DNA of 64,000 nt from Cruorifilaria tuberocauda (lineage: Eukaryota; Nematoda; Chromadorea; Rhabditida; Onchocercidae), in NCBI GenBank assembly GCA_013365365.1, contig JABVXU010000205.1, positions 30,296-94,295 on the forward strand, written 5' to 3'. Below, in pieces: positions 49,313 through 63,582 of the stretch; the stretch's first letter is position 1, and each line of letters starts with the position of its first letter. Under the pieces are notes generated by a model that had not been told where the DNA came from, searched no databases, and worked only from the letters and a program-made list of their open reading frames with translations. The position numbers and the translations under genes were made by a program.

Positions 49313-49557
49313 TGAAAGAGAGAGAAAGGGAGAGAGAGGGAGAGGGAGGGAGAGGGAGGGAGAGAGAGAGGAGAAGATAAAAAGTATCTGAGGATAATCA
49401 TTAACTATAAGTCAGCAAGCCTTCATTTCCTGTATTATAACAAAATTTTTCTGAATTTTTGCTTGTTTCACATTCCTTCAAATTCTCCTCACATCATTTT
49501 CATTCTTTCTCTTTCTTCTTCTCTCTCTCTCTCTTTATCTCTCTTTCTCTTCTCTTT
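49313..49557. repeat. Purine (GA/GGGA)n tract followed by pyrimidine (TC)n tract
   Basis: 49313-49376 is almost pure purine (GAGA and GGGA units). After about 125 bases a (CT)n/(TC)n tract follows at 49504-49557. The two are complementary in sense and could pair. Confidence 0.85.
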
Positions 49558-51177
49558 TATGATAAATCGATTACCGGAATTAATCCGTATGCTGCAAAGT
49601 TGAAATAACATGAAATAACAGATACGGAAATCAAGCAGTAATACTTGACATGCCGTAATTAGTTGATTTTTTCATGATTTATTGGAATTATTATAGAGAA
49701 CAATCGATATATGAAATTCAGAAATTTAAAATTAAAAAATCAATTTCTCCAAGAGCATAATTAAATGAGAATTACTGTCTACAAATTTTACTCTAGTTAT
49801 TATAATATAATTGTATTACAGAAAATACATTGCCAATTAATTTCAGTATTATTCTGGGAGATTTTTTGCTTGCTAGAACAGTTAAGCTGAAATAATTTAA
49901 TATACCAAATAAATCGTATAAGATTACTAAATACTAAAATTAGATTATTCTTTTCAAGATAAATGATAGCAATATAAATGATCAAAATAGCGTTATGTTA
50001 AAGGATAGCAATATTGATCGATTTCCTGCTTAAAATACCAGAAATGGTATAAAATGATGCATTATGTATGTTATATTAATTACTTGATATTAAGATTAGA
50101 TTATTCCTTTTCAAGATAGCGAAAAAAATACTGTTGTGCAAAATATTTTCTTGCCATATTTTGTGAAAAAAATTTTCAAAATTTGAAATCAAATTGAAAT
50201 ATCAGTAATTCATATTCAATAATTATCAATTTAAAAATTATTCATTATCATGATTATATTTGTTGATTAATCGCTTACAATGATAGTAATAATCGTCTAA
50301 TGACTGTTTTTTTTTAAATGAAAACTCTTCAATGTAGGTGTCTATGGATTACTTTGATTTTTATTTACTTTATTCATTTTGGATAAAGTTATCAGTACTT
50401 TTGATATTTTCTGATTTTGATAACGAAGATCACATGAGATTTATTCAAATGTGTGAATTATCATAAAGAATTTTTATTATATTTTATCAAAAATTTACCA
50501 TTTTCTTTCCAATTTTTCGTGCAATCAGTTCACTGCACATTCTTTCCATACATTTTGACACATCGAAAAATTAAATTCCATCAAATTAAAATGTGAGAAA
50601 GTTTTTTCTTTCCTTTTAACAAGATAGTCTAATTAACAATGTCATTACAGCTAATAGCATAATTATTAATAATAGTGATAATATAATTATAACTAATGAT
50701 ATAAGTAACAATAGAATTAATGCATGTTCACCTCCCAAAAAAGAAAAAAAATAAGAAATAACAAATGGAAAATCGAAGAGATATTAGGATAATGGATTTG
50801 AAATTTTTGGTCGAAAAATAAAAATGTATCTGATGGAAGGCAATAACTTCTCGTCCATCATCTCTCATATTATTCATTTTACTTTAATTCATTTAAAATT
50901 GATCGCATAGAAAATATGACTATCCTCAAGCTGAGAGAGAATCGTCATTTCACTTATTATCATTTCAAGTGAATAGCTAACTTTCAAAACTTGTGTTTGA
51001 ACCAAATCTCTTATCTGTTCATTTTTTATTGCATGCAAAAGTAAATCAAAAAGTAACATTAAAACTTCAAAATGATATAAAATTTACTGCAATGTTGGAA
51101 TTTTTTTTCAATTTCGCAGCTCTGTGAAATAGAAATAATCATTTTACTAAGATGTTCTCGATAATTCTGTATTTTCA

Positions 51178-51433
51178 AATGTTATTATCTTAATGGTTCA
51201 GTAGCTATAGATGTTTACTATCTTAACGTCACAGTAATTATTTGATGTTTATTGTCTTAATGTCGTAGTAATTATGTCTATTGTTAAATGTTTCAAATGT
51301 TTATCATCTAATGTTGTAGTAGCTGTAAACGTTTATTGTATTAATGTTGCAATAGTTTTAACTGTTTATTATCTGATGGAGTAGTCTCAAATGTTCATTG
51401 TACTGATTTTGTACTTTTTAGATATTCACTGAC
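51178..51433. repeat. Minisatellite with ~32-nt unit, 7-8 copies
   Basis: Imperfect units follow each other with the pattern ATGTTTATTATCTTAATG, then a GTNGTAGTA part, then a variable end. Unit starts recur near 51179, 51211, 51245, 51296 and so on. The copies are diverged, so the array is old. Confidence 0.75.
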
Positions 51434-52691
51434 CTAATTTTTGAAATGCTACAGATTTCTCATTGTTTTTTAAACATCTTTTTATTGATTATCATCATTT
51501 ATCACTTTTTTCCAAATCTCAATTCTTCCAAAACTTTTTCCAATTAATTCGTTCGGATCGTATCGGCACTCATTTTTATCATTTTACTTTCAGTACACCG
51601 TTTTCTTGTTAATTTAGTCAATCGTTCTTTTTTCTTTGAATTAACTTTTTTTCATTTCTGATTATTTCAATTTAAATTACCTTTTCGACAATTAATTAAT
51701 AATATTTTTTGAAATTATCACTTCAATATTTTTTCATTTCTTCAAAAATTATTTACATGAATTCCTTTAATTTCTTATATAAACAGTGTTCAAATGAAGA
51801 GAATTTTCGTATTTAAAGTGTGTAATTTTCATTTTTTCAAAAAGAGAAAAAAACGAAAAATTCGGATGACTCATACCAGTTGAATGGTAAAAGTTCAATG
51901 ATTAATTAATAATTTACAAGAGAATTGATAGAAAAATAAATTTCCAAATTCGAAAATTTTAGAAAATTACAGCGTTGCTCAAAAAATGTTAGCCTAATTT
52001 CGTAAGCTTAAACAGGCAATGATTAAATTTGCATTATTTCGCTAATAAATATGATTTTGATTCAGCCTATTGAATAAATAATTGAGCAATTCAATTATTA
52101 AATTTTTTCGATTTTTCAATTTCTTTCGCTAAATCTCTCAAAAGTTTTCATTTTTAAAAAGCATTTCGTTTTTTAGTTTCTCCAATCTTAAATTTAATCA
52201 AATTTATCAATTTCTGAATAGTTAAATGTATCATTTGCAAAGGAAGTAGTGTTTTTTTTTGGGTAATTTAGAAGTTCTTTTAAACTTTAGTTAAACTAAA
52301 ATAAAAATAGAATTAAAATTAAATTCTTAGAATTAAAAATACGTTTGCTTTTATTCATTTTAAATTTAATTTAAACATAAAATGTTAAATAGTAAAGTAT
52401 GCTTAATTTCATATTTTTTCCAAATGATTTGTTCGAAAAAGTATAGAGTTTCTTAATTTAAATTTAATACTAAAATTTCCCATTAAAAAATTCTAAAAAT
52501 AAAAAAAGAGGATAGAAAAGGAAAATTCAAAAAAAATTCCATGAATCATTGCTATCTATCATTTCTAATTTTTTATAAGAAAAGAAAAATGAGCAAAAAT
52601 TAAAAGTGGCAGAAATAACTGAAGTAATTAAACTGGTGAAAAGTGCTAAGAGATTATTATTTCAGTTAAGAAAGAATTCAAAAAATGATTA

Positions 52692-52963
52692 ATTTCAGAT
52701 AGTTAGATGATGAGATGATCAGACTGATCAATCAGTTGGATCATTTCTTGATTATTTGAGATATTCGAAACATCGATATAAAAAAAGAGTAAAATAAGGT
52801 GAAGTTATCAGCGAAGTTTCAGATAATAATTCCTCTTTATTAATTGATTGATTTCGGATAATTGATCAGATGATCAAATGATCAGTAAGTAAATTGAATC
52901 ACTTCTTAATTACTTAAGATAGTTCGAAATATCAAGATAAAAAAAAGTCAAATAAAGATAAAG
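52692..52963. repeat. Diverged ~113-nt direct repeat
   Basis: 52692-52804 and 52851-52963 align over their whole length: ATTTCAGATAGTT against ATTTCGGATAATT, GATGATCAG, TCACTTCTTAATTA against TCATTTCTTGATTA, and ATTCGAAACATC against GTTCGAAATATC. Identity is about 75% by eye. Confidence 0.7.
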
Positions 52964-54359
52964 AAAACGAATTTTCAAATAACTCCTTTTCATTTTTCAC
53001 TTCTTTTTCTCATTATGTTTTATTTGAATTGATTGTAAATCCGGATCTAACCGAATATTTTTTCTGGAAACTGGTGATTAAGCTTAAAGCAATTCAAGCG
53101 AATATTTTGAGTTAAATGAGGTAAATGAAGAAAAATAACAAATAGAGAAAAGAGAGAATCGCTAATCTTCTATTCCGGTTTTTCTAATCCCTTATCTTTA
53201 TAAGCTTTCTAAATTATAATAGCTATTTACTTAGTGCACTTCAGCATAACTTTTATCATTGAAGACGCTGCTTTATGTTTCGGTAGGATTATTTCCGGAT
53301 ATATGAACAGGGAAATTAACTTACGTAAAATAGATCTAGAATGAGAAATTCTTGTTAGAAATATGTGATTATTCATAACTTAAATGTTTTCCCTGAAAAT
53401 CACATTTTAGACAGTGAAAAGTTTAAATAAAAAATATTGAAATTTGAATTTACATCGTACATTATCATTATTACAGTTATGAATAACAATGATTATTATC
53501 AATATAAAATCACTATGATCATGAATTAATTATTAATATTTGGAGCTAATTATGTCAATCATTATCAAATTGTTATTATTGATTATGTAACATTGAAAAA
53601 AAGCATGAAATTTAATTTTCATTGCTAAAAATAAAGAGATCAAATTTAATTAAATTTCCATTTATTAGAAATGTAATAAGCAGTAATTTGGCAATTGCTA
53701 ACAAATATATGATAATAGCTAGCAATTATATAATAATTTAGATTTAAGAAATACAAGTAAAAACTGAAAATTTCTCATGAATATGCCATAATTCAAGTAT
53801 AGAATGATTTCACTGTTTCACAATTATTAATATCTTTTGGAAATTTATTAATAACTTTTTTTTTTGGTGAGAGTAATAATTAAGTAATTAATTAAAGGAA
53901 ATTTTCCCTTGAAAAAACTTGAAAAGCTTTAAGAATGTAAAGTTTTCCGAAAATGAATTTCAAAAATGAAAAATCGTTTCGCTGGAAATACTTTCATAAT
54001 TAAATATTTACATTAATCGCATTTTTTATTAATTATTCTTTGAAACAAAAAACGCTAATTAGTTTCCGTATTTCCTATGAAATTAACCTTTATCATACTA
54101 AATTCCTGGAATAATAATTTTGAATGAAATTTCTTGATTTGAAAGTCTCATCAAAGAAGGAAATACTGCCTTAATTAATTTCATTAGTTTAAAACTTTAA
54201 CTTTGTTTTAGCTTAAAAAATTATGCTTTATATGTGAAATTTTTTTCTGAAAATATTTCATTGTATAAGTTAAAATATCAAATAATTAATTTATCATTAA
54301 TTTAGTTTAATTTAATTTTTTTTACAATTTATTCTACTATTTTAACTGAATTATAGAAT

Positions 54360-54360
54360 C

Positions 54361-54390
<30 letters not shown>
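54360..54390. repeat. (AAT)n microsatellite
   Basis: Ten uninterrupted AAT units. Confidence 0.95.
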
Positions 54391-54392
<2 letters not shown>

Positions 54393-55849
54393 CATAATGT
54401 CTGATAATGATATGATACTGATGGTATAGTGATAAATGGCTATTGCGGTAAAATGTAATCATGAAATAATGTAAGACACAATGATATACTGATAAAAGTT
54501 TGATAGGTGATAAAATATTCTGAACTGGCTATTACCGTTTCTTGGATTGCTACTAATAAAGCAATTCAAGACCTTATTGGAGAAAGAATTGAATCTATTT
54601 GATTCGTATTTATTTGCTGGAACATACTTAAAAGCAAGTGTGTTAAACTTTACCACAACAGTGATAACATTATCAATACATTCTTATCACAACAACTTAG
54701 TCCAACTACAGTAAGTTTTGATCATGGAAAATTCACTACTTGATGATAAAAAGAATCCAGTATTATTTAAAATACTGAAATTAAATAATAGTACGTAATA
54801 CATATCTCAAATTAGTTCTAAAACCAAGCATAGCTTGACAAACCAATTCGAACTTTGCGATTTGATATAGTATTGATATATATTCCTTATTGGAGAAAAA
54901 ATAATCGGGATATTTCGGGATAATTGATACCGATATTAGTTAGCTAATAACTAAATAATGCAATCACAAAATAGTCATAAAAAATCAATAACCAAATAAT
55001 TGGACAGACGAAAAATAGTTGTTGAAATTATTATTTATTGAAATGATATCACAAAATTTTCCTATGTGAATGAATCAGTAATTTCGTTTTCTCAAAAAAA
55101 ATTTTAATTTTAATTCAAAATTAAATTTAAAATAAATTAAATTTCTAATAAATTGAATTCAATTACTGTTTCTATTTCCATTTTTTAATCAATTTATTCT
55201 TTTTTTTTACAATGAATTTTATCCTCAGATAAATATAATTTATCGATTTGTTTGTTTTTTCTGTTATTTTATTATTTGCTTAAAATATATTCACAAAGTA
55301 TGATTCATTTTATTCAATTTCATATAGAAATAAATTTGAGAAAGATGAAATTGTTGCAGCTATCGTCACATTGATAAAAAAGAATGATACGGTAAACGAT
55401 ATGAGTAATTTTAAGTTAAACTGGAAAGCAAAATGGCAAAATGACAACTGATCTGATTTATTGATCTGCTAATGATCAATTTGATTCTGAGAAACAATTA
55501 TTCATTGATTATTCACCAAAATCAACTGTTAGTTAGTTTATTGGTAGTAAAGATTTGAGATTGATCAAAATCAGTTACTGATCAATCGACTTGCAGAAAT
55601 CCGCTATCGATTGATTTCAAATTCACTTTTGGAGTTAAATCGTTATTCTCCAATTTTTTTTATCAAAATACTTAAATGCTTGCTTTCCTTGTGAGAAAAA
55701 ACCTTTGACCTTTGACATGCTTATCAAGTTTCAAGAGGGAAAGAAGAAAGAAACGATATACTTATGTCATAGTAGGAAATGAGCAATCAGATGATTAATT
55801 CAATTAATAAATTAAATTTCGAAGTAGTGAAGACAGGATGAAGGAAAAG

Positions 55850-55889
55850 ACAGAAAGAAAGAGAAAGAGAGAGAGAGAGAGAGAGAGAT
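55850..55889. repeat. (GA)n microsatellite
   Basis: A GA run with a preceding imperfect GAAA part. Confidence 0.9.
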
Positions 55890-58800
55890 GAAAGAGAAAA
55901 ATGTTTGAAATCAATCTGATTATTGTCACTCAAAAGTTCTCTTACCTTTTCGTTTCATCTCATTTTCATTTTCATTTCATTTCAATTCAAATTTGAAACA
56001 CTCATTTGGCATTAATTTCATTTTATCGTAAAATCGGAAAATGAAAAATTGCCCTTTATGATGAATGAATTTGTATGAATGATGGAAAAAAGGAAAAAAT
56101 CGATTTTTTGATATTTTTGACCTTTTCATGATTAATATCTTTGTTATCATTAACTTTGTTTTTCTTATCTCTTATTGTTACAACTATTAGAAAATATTAC
56201 TACTGCTAATTAAAATTTGAAATTAATAATTTGATCAATTATAATTCTCAGTTTTTCTGTTTTGAAATGATGAATGTTTTTTAAATCACATAAATTCGGA
56301 CTGTTTTTTGACTTTTTAGTCCAATTTTAAACTTCAGTTAACTTTTAAATTAAAAGAATTAAATCTTTTTCGATATCAAAGAACGAAAAAATTTTTAACT
56401 ACTTTTTAATTATTGTAATTTTCTCTACCAAATTTTCATCAAAAAGTCCACAACTTTTTGTTCATTTTTCTATTCTAATTTTACTTTTCTCATACACTAT
56501 TTATTGAGTAAAACAGGTAAATAAGTCTATTTAATATAAATTTAAGATTTCTTTTAATGATTTATTCGTTAAACGAAAAAGTGGAAAGGAAAAAGAAAGA
56601 GTTAAATGACGTTTTTAGTGTAATTTGGAAACGACCTAACCTTTAAAAGACCATTTTCATTATTTGTCCTTCCCAAATTTTGATTTACCTTTTTATCTAC
56701 TTATTCCACTTTATTTCAAGATAAACTTTTAATTAAATTGATATCTCACAAATTAATTTCAAGCAATTCTTCCTTCATTTCTAACAAAATATGCTAATCG
56801 TTGAGAGAGATAGTGGGGAAAAAGTGAATTTCAAGATGGAAAATTAATTTTTTCTTAAAAAACTTTCTCTCCTTTTCATTTTTTATCATTGGCATAAAAT
56901 TATAGTTTCATAATTTATTTACTTTAAATATTTATTTTTCATGATTGTAGCATAAAATTTGAAAATAATTGGGAAAAAATTGAGTAAAAAAGGAGTATCA
57001 ATGGGTAATTATTGTAAATATATAATCTGATTATCGATTATTTGCATGAATTAATCCAGTTTTAGATCATTATTGAAATCTCCATTAAATTAATTGATTA
57101 GAAAAAAACGAATCAAACCGAATAATTATTTGTATTTCATTTTTCTTAATATTTTTTCTATGACTTCATTTATACCTCAAATTATAACTTCTTTATATTT
57201 TTTTTTGGAATATAAGAAATGTAAATTATTGATTTTTTATTTTGAAACTATGTTAATTACTGTAATAAATTTTATGAAATTAGCATCAAAACTCGTTGCT
57301 ATCATTATATTATAAAGAAAAGAGAAAAGGAAAAAATAATTTTTTTTCGAAAACTAACTTTTAACATTAACTCTTAGAAGCACTGAAATATGAAAAATGT
57401 AAATTAGCTAAGAATGGAAAGATGAGAATTTAGCGAGTAGGAAATTTGAAAAATCTCTGTTTTTACAAATATTGCAATATTTTAATAATTTTTACCTTTA
57501 GAAAGTATACCTAGAAAATTTACTGTAATTAATAAATATAAGATGAAAAGTCTCATCTACTGTAATTATTCAAGTATAAGATATTATATTATAATATGAT
57601 TACAATGATTTCTGAACTTTGTGCATGCAATTTTAAATTATTATTTTCGTGTATGTAATTTTGAATATATGTAATGAATTTGAATTAAAGATGAAATACA
57701 CTAAATTTAAAATTATCATGATTAACCATTTAATTCCAATATATAATTTGACGCATAAAATGCAACTATTCAATAAACGATGAGCTTGCAATTATCTTCT
57801 TATAATTCTCCTAATTATTGCTTTAATCATCTTAATTTTACTCTTAATTACTCTTAATTATCCCTTTTGTTTTATAAAAAACAATGAAAGAAAAGGAAAT
57901 TGTCGTCATTTTCTTATCATTACTTAAATTTCATTTGGAATATTTTATTGAAATTCTAATAAATATCAGTAATCGAGTAATTCTTATTTATGCTACTATT
58001 TAAATTAAAAAAAATACTTTTTTATCTACCAAAACATTTCCTGTTAACTTATCCCAGCTTTTCAGTTATTGTCCTTTGTTAAGGTAATTTATCACCAAGT
58101 AATTAATTTCGAAAATTTTATCACCAGTTTGATTATTAAAAAAATTTTTTTTATTTAAACCGAAAATTCTAAATTTAAAAATTTTTCTGATAGGCGACAT
58201 GATATGTACCAAATTCTTTTTAAATTATTATTTACGATAACTTAAGTGCTTAAAAGTGTAAGTCAGATGAAAATGAAATTTCATATTGTTCAATTTTAAT
58301 CAATCTTATCATTATCAGTCTCAATCAATTTTATCATAATCAATCTTATTATTACCAACAAATCAGTAATTTAGTTTTGTCAAATAATCATTAATGAATA
58401 ATATAAATGCATGATAATCTTTGTGCTTTGAAATTCCCACACTTCGACGGGAAGAAATTTAAAATTTGATAAGTAGCCAGATGGCAAGATTTATTATTTC
58501 AATGAAATTTCCGTGCAAATTCTTCCTCTTCGAAAGTCTGTTTGTAAATTATAAGTGACATTTTAGCAACATAAATCACCTTTGACCTCATTGTATTTTA
58601 AGATATATAAAATATTTGAAAAAACTAAGAGCTTCTGTATAGCAGATAATAATTTTTTTTTAATATGATAAAAAATTAATAAATCGCTGTTAAATAGAAA
58701 TTCAATTTCAGAAATTTTTATTTTAATTAAAACATTTATTTCAAATCATTCTAATCAATAAGTGATTTGGATGAGGATAAATGCGAAAAAGCGATCTTTA

Positions 58801-60868
58801 CTATCAAAAAATAAATTAAATGAATTTATATAAAAAATTAATATTTGAATTTATATCGGAAATGCTATCATAAAATGATTTGGAAAATAAATGAATAAAT
58901 AAAAATACGAATTACATATTTAGCTCTATTCACTCGTGCTTTCAATCACTGTACTTAAATTTAAATTAAAATAACTTCAATCATTACATTGAATAATTTA
59001 ATGAATGAATTTTTTCGAATATTATAATTGAACTTGTTCTCGTAGCTAATTCGAATACTTAAATACAGTACTTTCATTTCATTCGCTTCTTCTACAATAA
59101 GTTTGCTTGTTTGATAATATATATTTTAATTAAATTATCTTAAAATTAGCTTAATCTTAAATTTTAATTTCAAAAAATTAAAGCAATCTCGAATTGAACA
59201 AACAATCGAAAAGATATACTGAAATATCAGTATTTCACAAGAATTCAAATAATCTTTTCCTAACATTAAAAAATGAAAATTAACAAAGCTAATGATAAAT
59301 TACAATTAATTAGCATTAAAACAAATGGCTTAGCAATTCTGTGTTGCTCTTTGACCTCTTATTTCAATCAAAATTCTATTAAATTTTGTGCAAAATTTGT
59401 TCCAAATTGTTTGAAACAATTTAACAATAATTTAAATTCTGCACTAAACAAAAATTATGCAATTGTTAATATAATTGTCAATTTCGAGAAATTTCTACAG
59501 CTTTATCAACTTGATTGTAAGTAAGCTAATCATATCTTATAATAGCTTATTATATTTGCAATATTTAGTTTGTTAGAAGTAGCAATTTGAAATCAATCAT
59601 TTTATTTAATACATTTTAAAATTCTAATTACTGTTTTAATTAAGCCGCAGAAATGTCTCTGAAATTGTCGAAGTGTTTTAGTTAAATTTTATTGCTAACT
59701 TATAAAATACAAATTTCTATCTTTCAAACGATTGAAAAGTTGAAAAAATTCTTCGGCAATTTCGAAACATTTCTTCAAAATTACTTTAAATATAAATAGT
59801 TTGATGAAATGGAATGAAAATGAGTAATTTTCAAATAAATTTTCTTTTTACAAAAATTTTTGTTCATTTTTTGGTGACACTTTCTGTGACACATTTTCGT
59901 CATGTAACACTAAGCTTACAATTATAGCTTACATTACTTAGCTTACACTCTTTGAGTAATAAGCAAAAACATAATATTCCAATTATTCAATCCAAGTTAT
60001 TTGTGAATCAAAAGATTTTCAGTATCATTTTTTTGTATTATTTCAATTTTGAAATATTTGAAGAACAAAGGAAGAAGTATTTTCGAATGGAAAATTTAAC
60101 TTATACAAAATTTTCCGAAACATTAATCTAAGAAATTAATTACTGTAGAATTTGTTTTAAGCATATGTATTATCTGTATTATTGTATTATACATCTGTGA
60201 TATCTTCCGGTAAGCTTTAATTTATGCTCAAGTTTCATTCTTTGATGTTTACCGCTTTTCTGATTACTTTCCGTAGAAAATCGGAGCTTTTGATTCGAAT
60301 TTATGATCAGCGAATTAATTCAATTCAAAACTGTAACAATTTTGGATAGTCTTTTCTCGTGTAATAATGGAAATTGAATTATTTGAATTGTACATTTTAT
60401 AGTATTTTAACCTAATTTATAAATATACACATTAATCTAAGTTAGTAACAATTAGTAGATATAGGTTTTTTATTTGAAAATATATATTTGTAGTTATGAT
60501 TACTTATTCTGTTCTACCTTATCAAATATTTATCTATAATAACCTTTCCTAACAAAAGCGTTAACTTAAATGATGTAGTTCTAGTAAATATTTTAATATT
60601 ATTACTTAAAGTATTATTACCTAAATAATAACATTTTCCATATTTTGAATTTTAATTTATTTAAGAAGATTTGAAGAAAGCTAAGAATGATAACTATTAT
60701 AAGTTATTCGTAACAGCAAAGCTGCATTACTTTCACCATTTAAATTACTTATATTACTTTCATTATTTCTATTATTCCTTTTAAGTAATTCTCGGCCTTT
60801 TCACGTTTTTTCATGTTTGTTTACGCTTATTTGCATTTATTCATGAAAATTAGCACAATTCTGCAACA

Positions 60869-63582
60869 ATGAGAGAATACAATAATCAAGATGTGAAAAT
60901 TAATGAAAACGAACTTGATCCATGCATTGCTGCAGAAATTCGTATGAAGAAAGTGCTATTCACACAAAGGTAATTTTTTAGGTAATCAAGAAAATTTTTT
61001 AATTTTGATTAACTTTTTAGCTACTTTTTCCTAATATTTAAATTATTTCTAGTAATTTTGTTTAAAATTACAAAAACATTTAATTTTATTTCACTTTTGT
61101 AACTTTTTCTAAAGTGCAACTTTGAAGAAGTAAAATGGAATTTCAAATTAATGTTTTTCACTTTTCATTTTTCCATTTTTAGAACTCGACGTAATCTATT
61201 GATTCTTTTTGTTATCATTGCTATATTGATTTTACTTTCCGTATTACTCTTCCTTCTGTTATTCCGAACATCATCAAAAGGAGCAGACCTGAAAACGAAC
61301 ACATCGTTACCTGAAACAAATCCAGAAATTGCTCACAGCAGTTTTGGAAGCTCTCTTATTGCTGCACCAAAATTCCCGCAGGTAATTCCGTTAAAGCAAA
61401 CTTCTCTTCCGTTTTACCTGATCAATTCATTCTTGGACATTGTTAGCAAATATTAAATGTAAGTGACAAGAAAATGTATTAATGTTATATTAACTTGTAG
61501 ATGAATGACTCGTCGCTGACAACAACTGAAACATCGCCGTCAAAAGTTTTTAATATTGGTGATAATGCATTCAGCGTAGGTGATAATGATTCATTGATAA
61601 TTTTCACTTCCTTCGCTTATTATCAGTGAAAAGAATGAAAGTAAAAGATCATAAAGTAAAATTTATTGATCTTAGTTTGTGAAAAATTGTAATGAAAAAA
61701 ATTACGAATTTTTTTCAAACTGATACGCAAAAGGAAACTAAGTATACATTATATTTTGTCGCATTAATTACAATTACAAATTAATAAATCAATAAATCGA
61801 GATGGAAGCTAATATAAAAAATCAAACAATCTATGCTAATTAATAGGAAACAGGAAGCACGAAGAATTAAGGATTTAAGAAATCTCTTAAAATCTCATTT
61901 AAATTCATAAAATTCTTAATAATTTATAAATCAATAAATTAATTTATTCAGTTTCTTACTTCATTAAAACCATTTTTGCTTTTTAATTCTTTCAATTCTG
62001 ATTTTCAAAAATTCATATTTATGCTCTCTCTCAGCTTATATAGTTTGAATCTCTTCATCATTTTTTAGCTTCTTTTTTTGCAGGAAAATCCCATAGACAC
62101 AGTAATTCCAGTATCTAATTTATCGTATATAGCTACAGCAACAGCTGCTACAGTATTAGCTTCAACAATTACGGTAGCGACGACTTCTCACATTCTGGTT
62201 CAACCTGCAAATGATACTGTCAGATCAGATACTTTCATTGAAGCAGATAAACAAATGAAAGAATCGATTACACCACCATCATTTATCGATAATGATGATG
62301 ATGATGAAGGTCCTAATGACAATGAAGAGACTGAGGTGAATTATTAACTTTTATCAAAAACTGATAAATCTGAAGCATCGAAAAATAGTATGAAGGGAGT
62401 TTAAAGGTAAATAGATAAATTGAAAAGTGAAGTATGGTAATATAAATGAGAAGAACAACGGATAAAACTTCCTAAATATAAGTTAATCTAGAGAGAATAA
62501 AATCTAAAGAGTTAAACATGATACTAATCCGAAACATTTAATTTAAAAGGAACAGATAAGAATTGATAAGCATTGCAAATTAAAGTGGAAATGAACTTAG
62601 GACAGGTGTTCATTAATTTAACGTTTATCTTTGATGTCTTCGTATATTTGTATTCTGCACCTTTAATGTAAGAAATTGACATTTAAATGATCATTTAAAA
62701 ATTAATTTCCTAAAGTGATGATACATTTACGCTATGTGTTTTAAAAGGAAAACAAATGAAATTACTTACTTATCATTTTCATAATAACAATACTAGAATA
62801 AGAGACGATTAATTATTTCACTTATTCTCCAATTTATAGGATTGCAAAACATTACTTAGTAAAGGTAAGAATGAAAGTGGAATTTATCAAATTAATCTCC
62901 CGCAAATTGGCAAATTCAACGTTCTCTGTGATATGAAAACAAGTGATGGCGGTTGGACAGTAATACAAAAGTAAGCGTTATAATTGACATCGAAAAAGAA
63001 GCCAACAAATAAAATTAGTGAAATAACTAACAGTTTATTACACGATTCATGATGAAAGTAATAATTTTAGAAGAAAAGATGGCCAAGTATACTTTGCCAA
63101 TCGTACGTGGAATGAATATGCGAATGGTTTTGGTGAGCTGACAAGTTCGTTTTGGCTTGGATTAGATAAGGTCAACTTCATCCTAATCTATTTTGATTTT
63201 CATTCAAATGCAATATGATTTATTTCAGTTCATTTTCATTAAACATAAATGTAATTATTTAACAATGAGATATTAATTTGTGTGCCTTTTAATGTCAATT
63301 CAACGAAGGCGTAATGTTGCTAACACGTGATAAGTTACGTAAGACACGTTCTTTGACGTATAATTCATAAACATCATATGTGCTTTAAATTTAAAATAAA
63401 TTACAATATAAATCGCTGACAGAGTAAAATCGAGTAAAGTACTTCAGATACATGCATTAGCCGCAAAAGATAATGGAAATCCGGTAACATTACGGATCGA
63501 ATTACGAGGCGATTTATGTGAAGATAAAAACGGTTGCTCCAAACAGCCGGACGGTTACTGGTGGAGTGAATGGGATTTTAAT
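60869..63582 (+). CDS. Type II membrane protein with fibrinogen-related domain (3' end missing)
   Basis: Exons in matching phase: 60869-60969, 61183-61381, 61501-61575, 62084-62335, 62840-62970, 63071-63170 and 63448-63582, giving 331 residues before the window ends. A cytosolic N-terminus (about 35 residues, ending MKKVLFTQRT) precedes one long hydrophobic helix (LLILFVIIAILILLSVLLFL). Then comes a Ser/Thr/Ala-rich stalk of roughly 125 residues that ends in an acidic run (DNDDDDEGPNDNEETE). The fibrinogen-related domain opens with DCKTLL, SGIYQI, FNVLCDMKTSDGGWTVIQ and RKDGQVYF, and continues with NEYANGFGEL, FWLGLDKIHAL and LRIELRGD. These domains bind carbohydrate or protein ligands at cell surfaces. 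A Cys-containing insertion (DLCEDKNGCSKQPDGYWW) follows LRIELRGD, where most relatives have a short turn. The C-terminal calcium and ligand-binding part lies outside the window. Confidence 0.9.

Larger units (their letters stand above)
43203..60868. other. 17.7-kb gene-poor region
   Basis: No exon chain or protein family was recognised on either strand. The DNA is very AT-rich with many homopolymer tracts, pyrimidine/purine runs and micro- and minisatellites (listed). Two patches are less AT-rich and hold open frames of about 40 codons behind acceptor-like sequence (44621-44744 and about 53225-53340, both +). Other open frames of 60-83 codons (for example 57094-57315 and 59273-59524) are low in complexity, without splice sites or motifs. 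It may be a true desert, the intron of an unseen gene, or distal regulatory DNA. Confidence 0.5.

Noticed and set aside
49207..49401. 64-codon Ser/Leu/Pro-rich minus-strand frame
   Set aside because: Translation of a GA/GGGA microsatellite.
59273..59524. 83-codon open frame (+)
   Set aside because: Asn/Leu/Ile-rich with no splice support or motif; the length is not surprising for the amount of DNA scanned.
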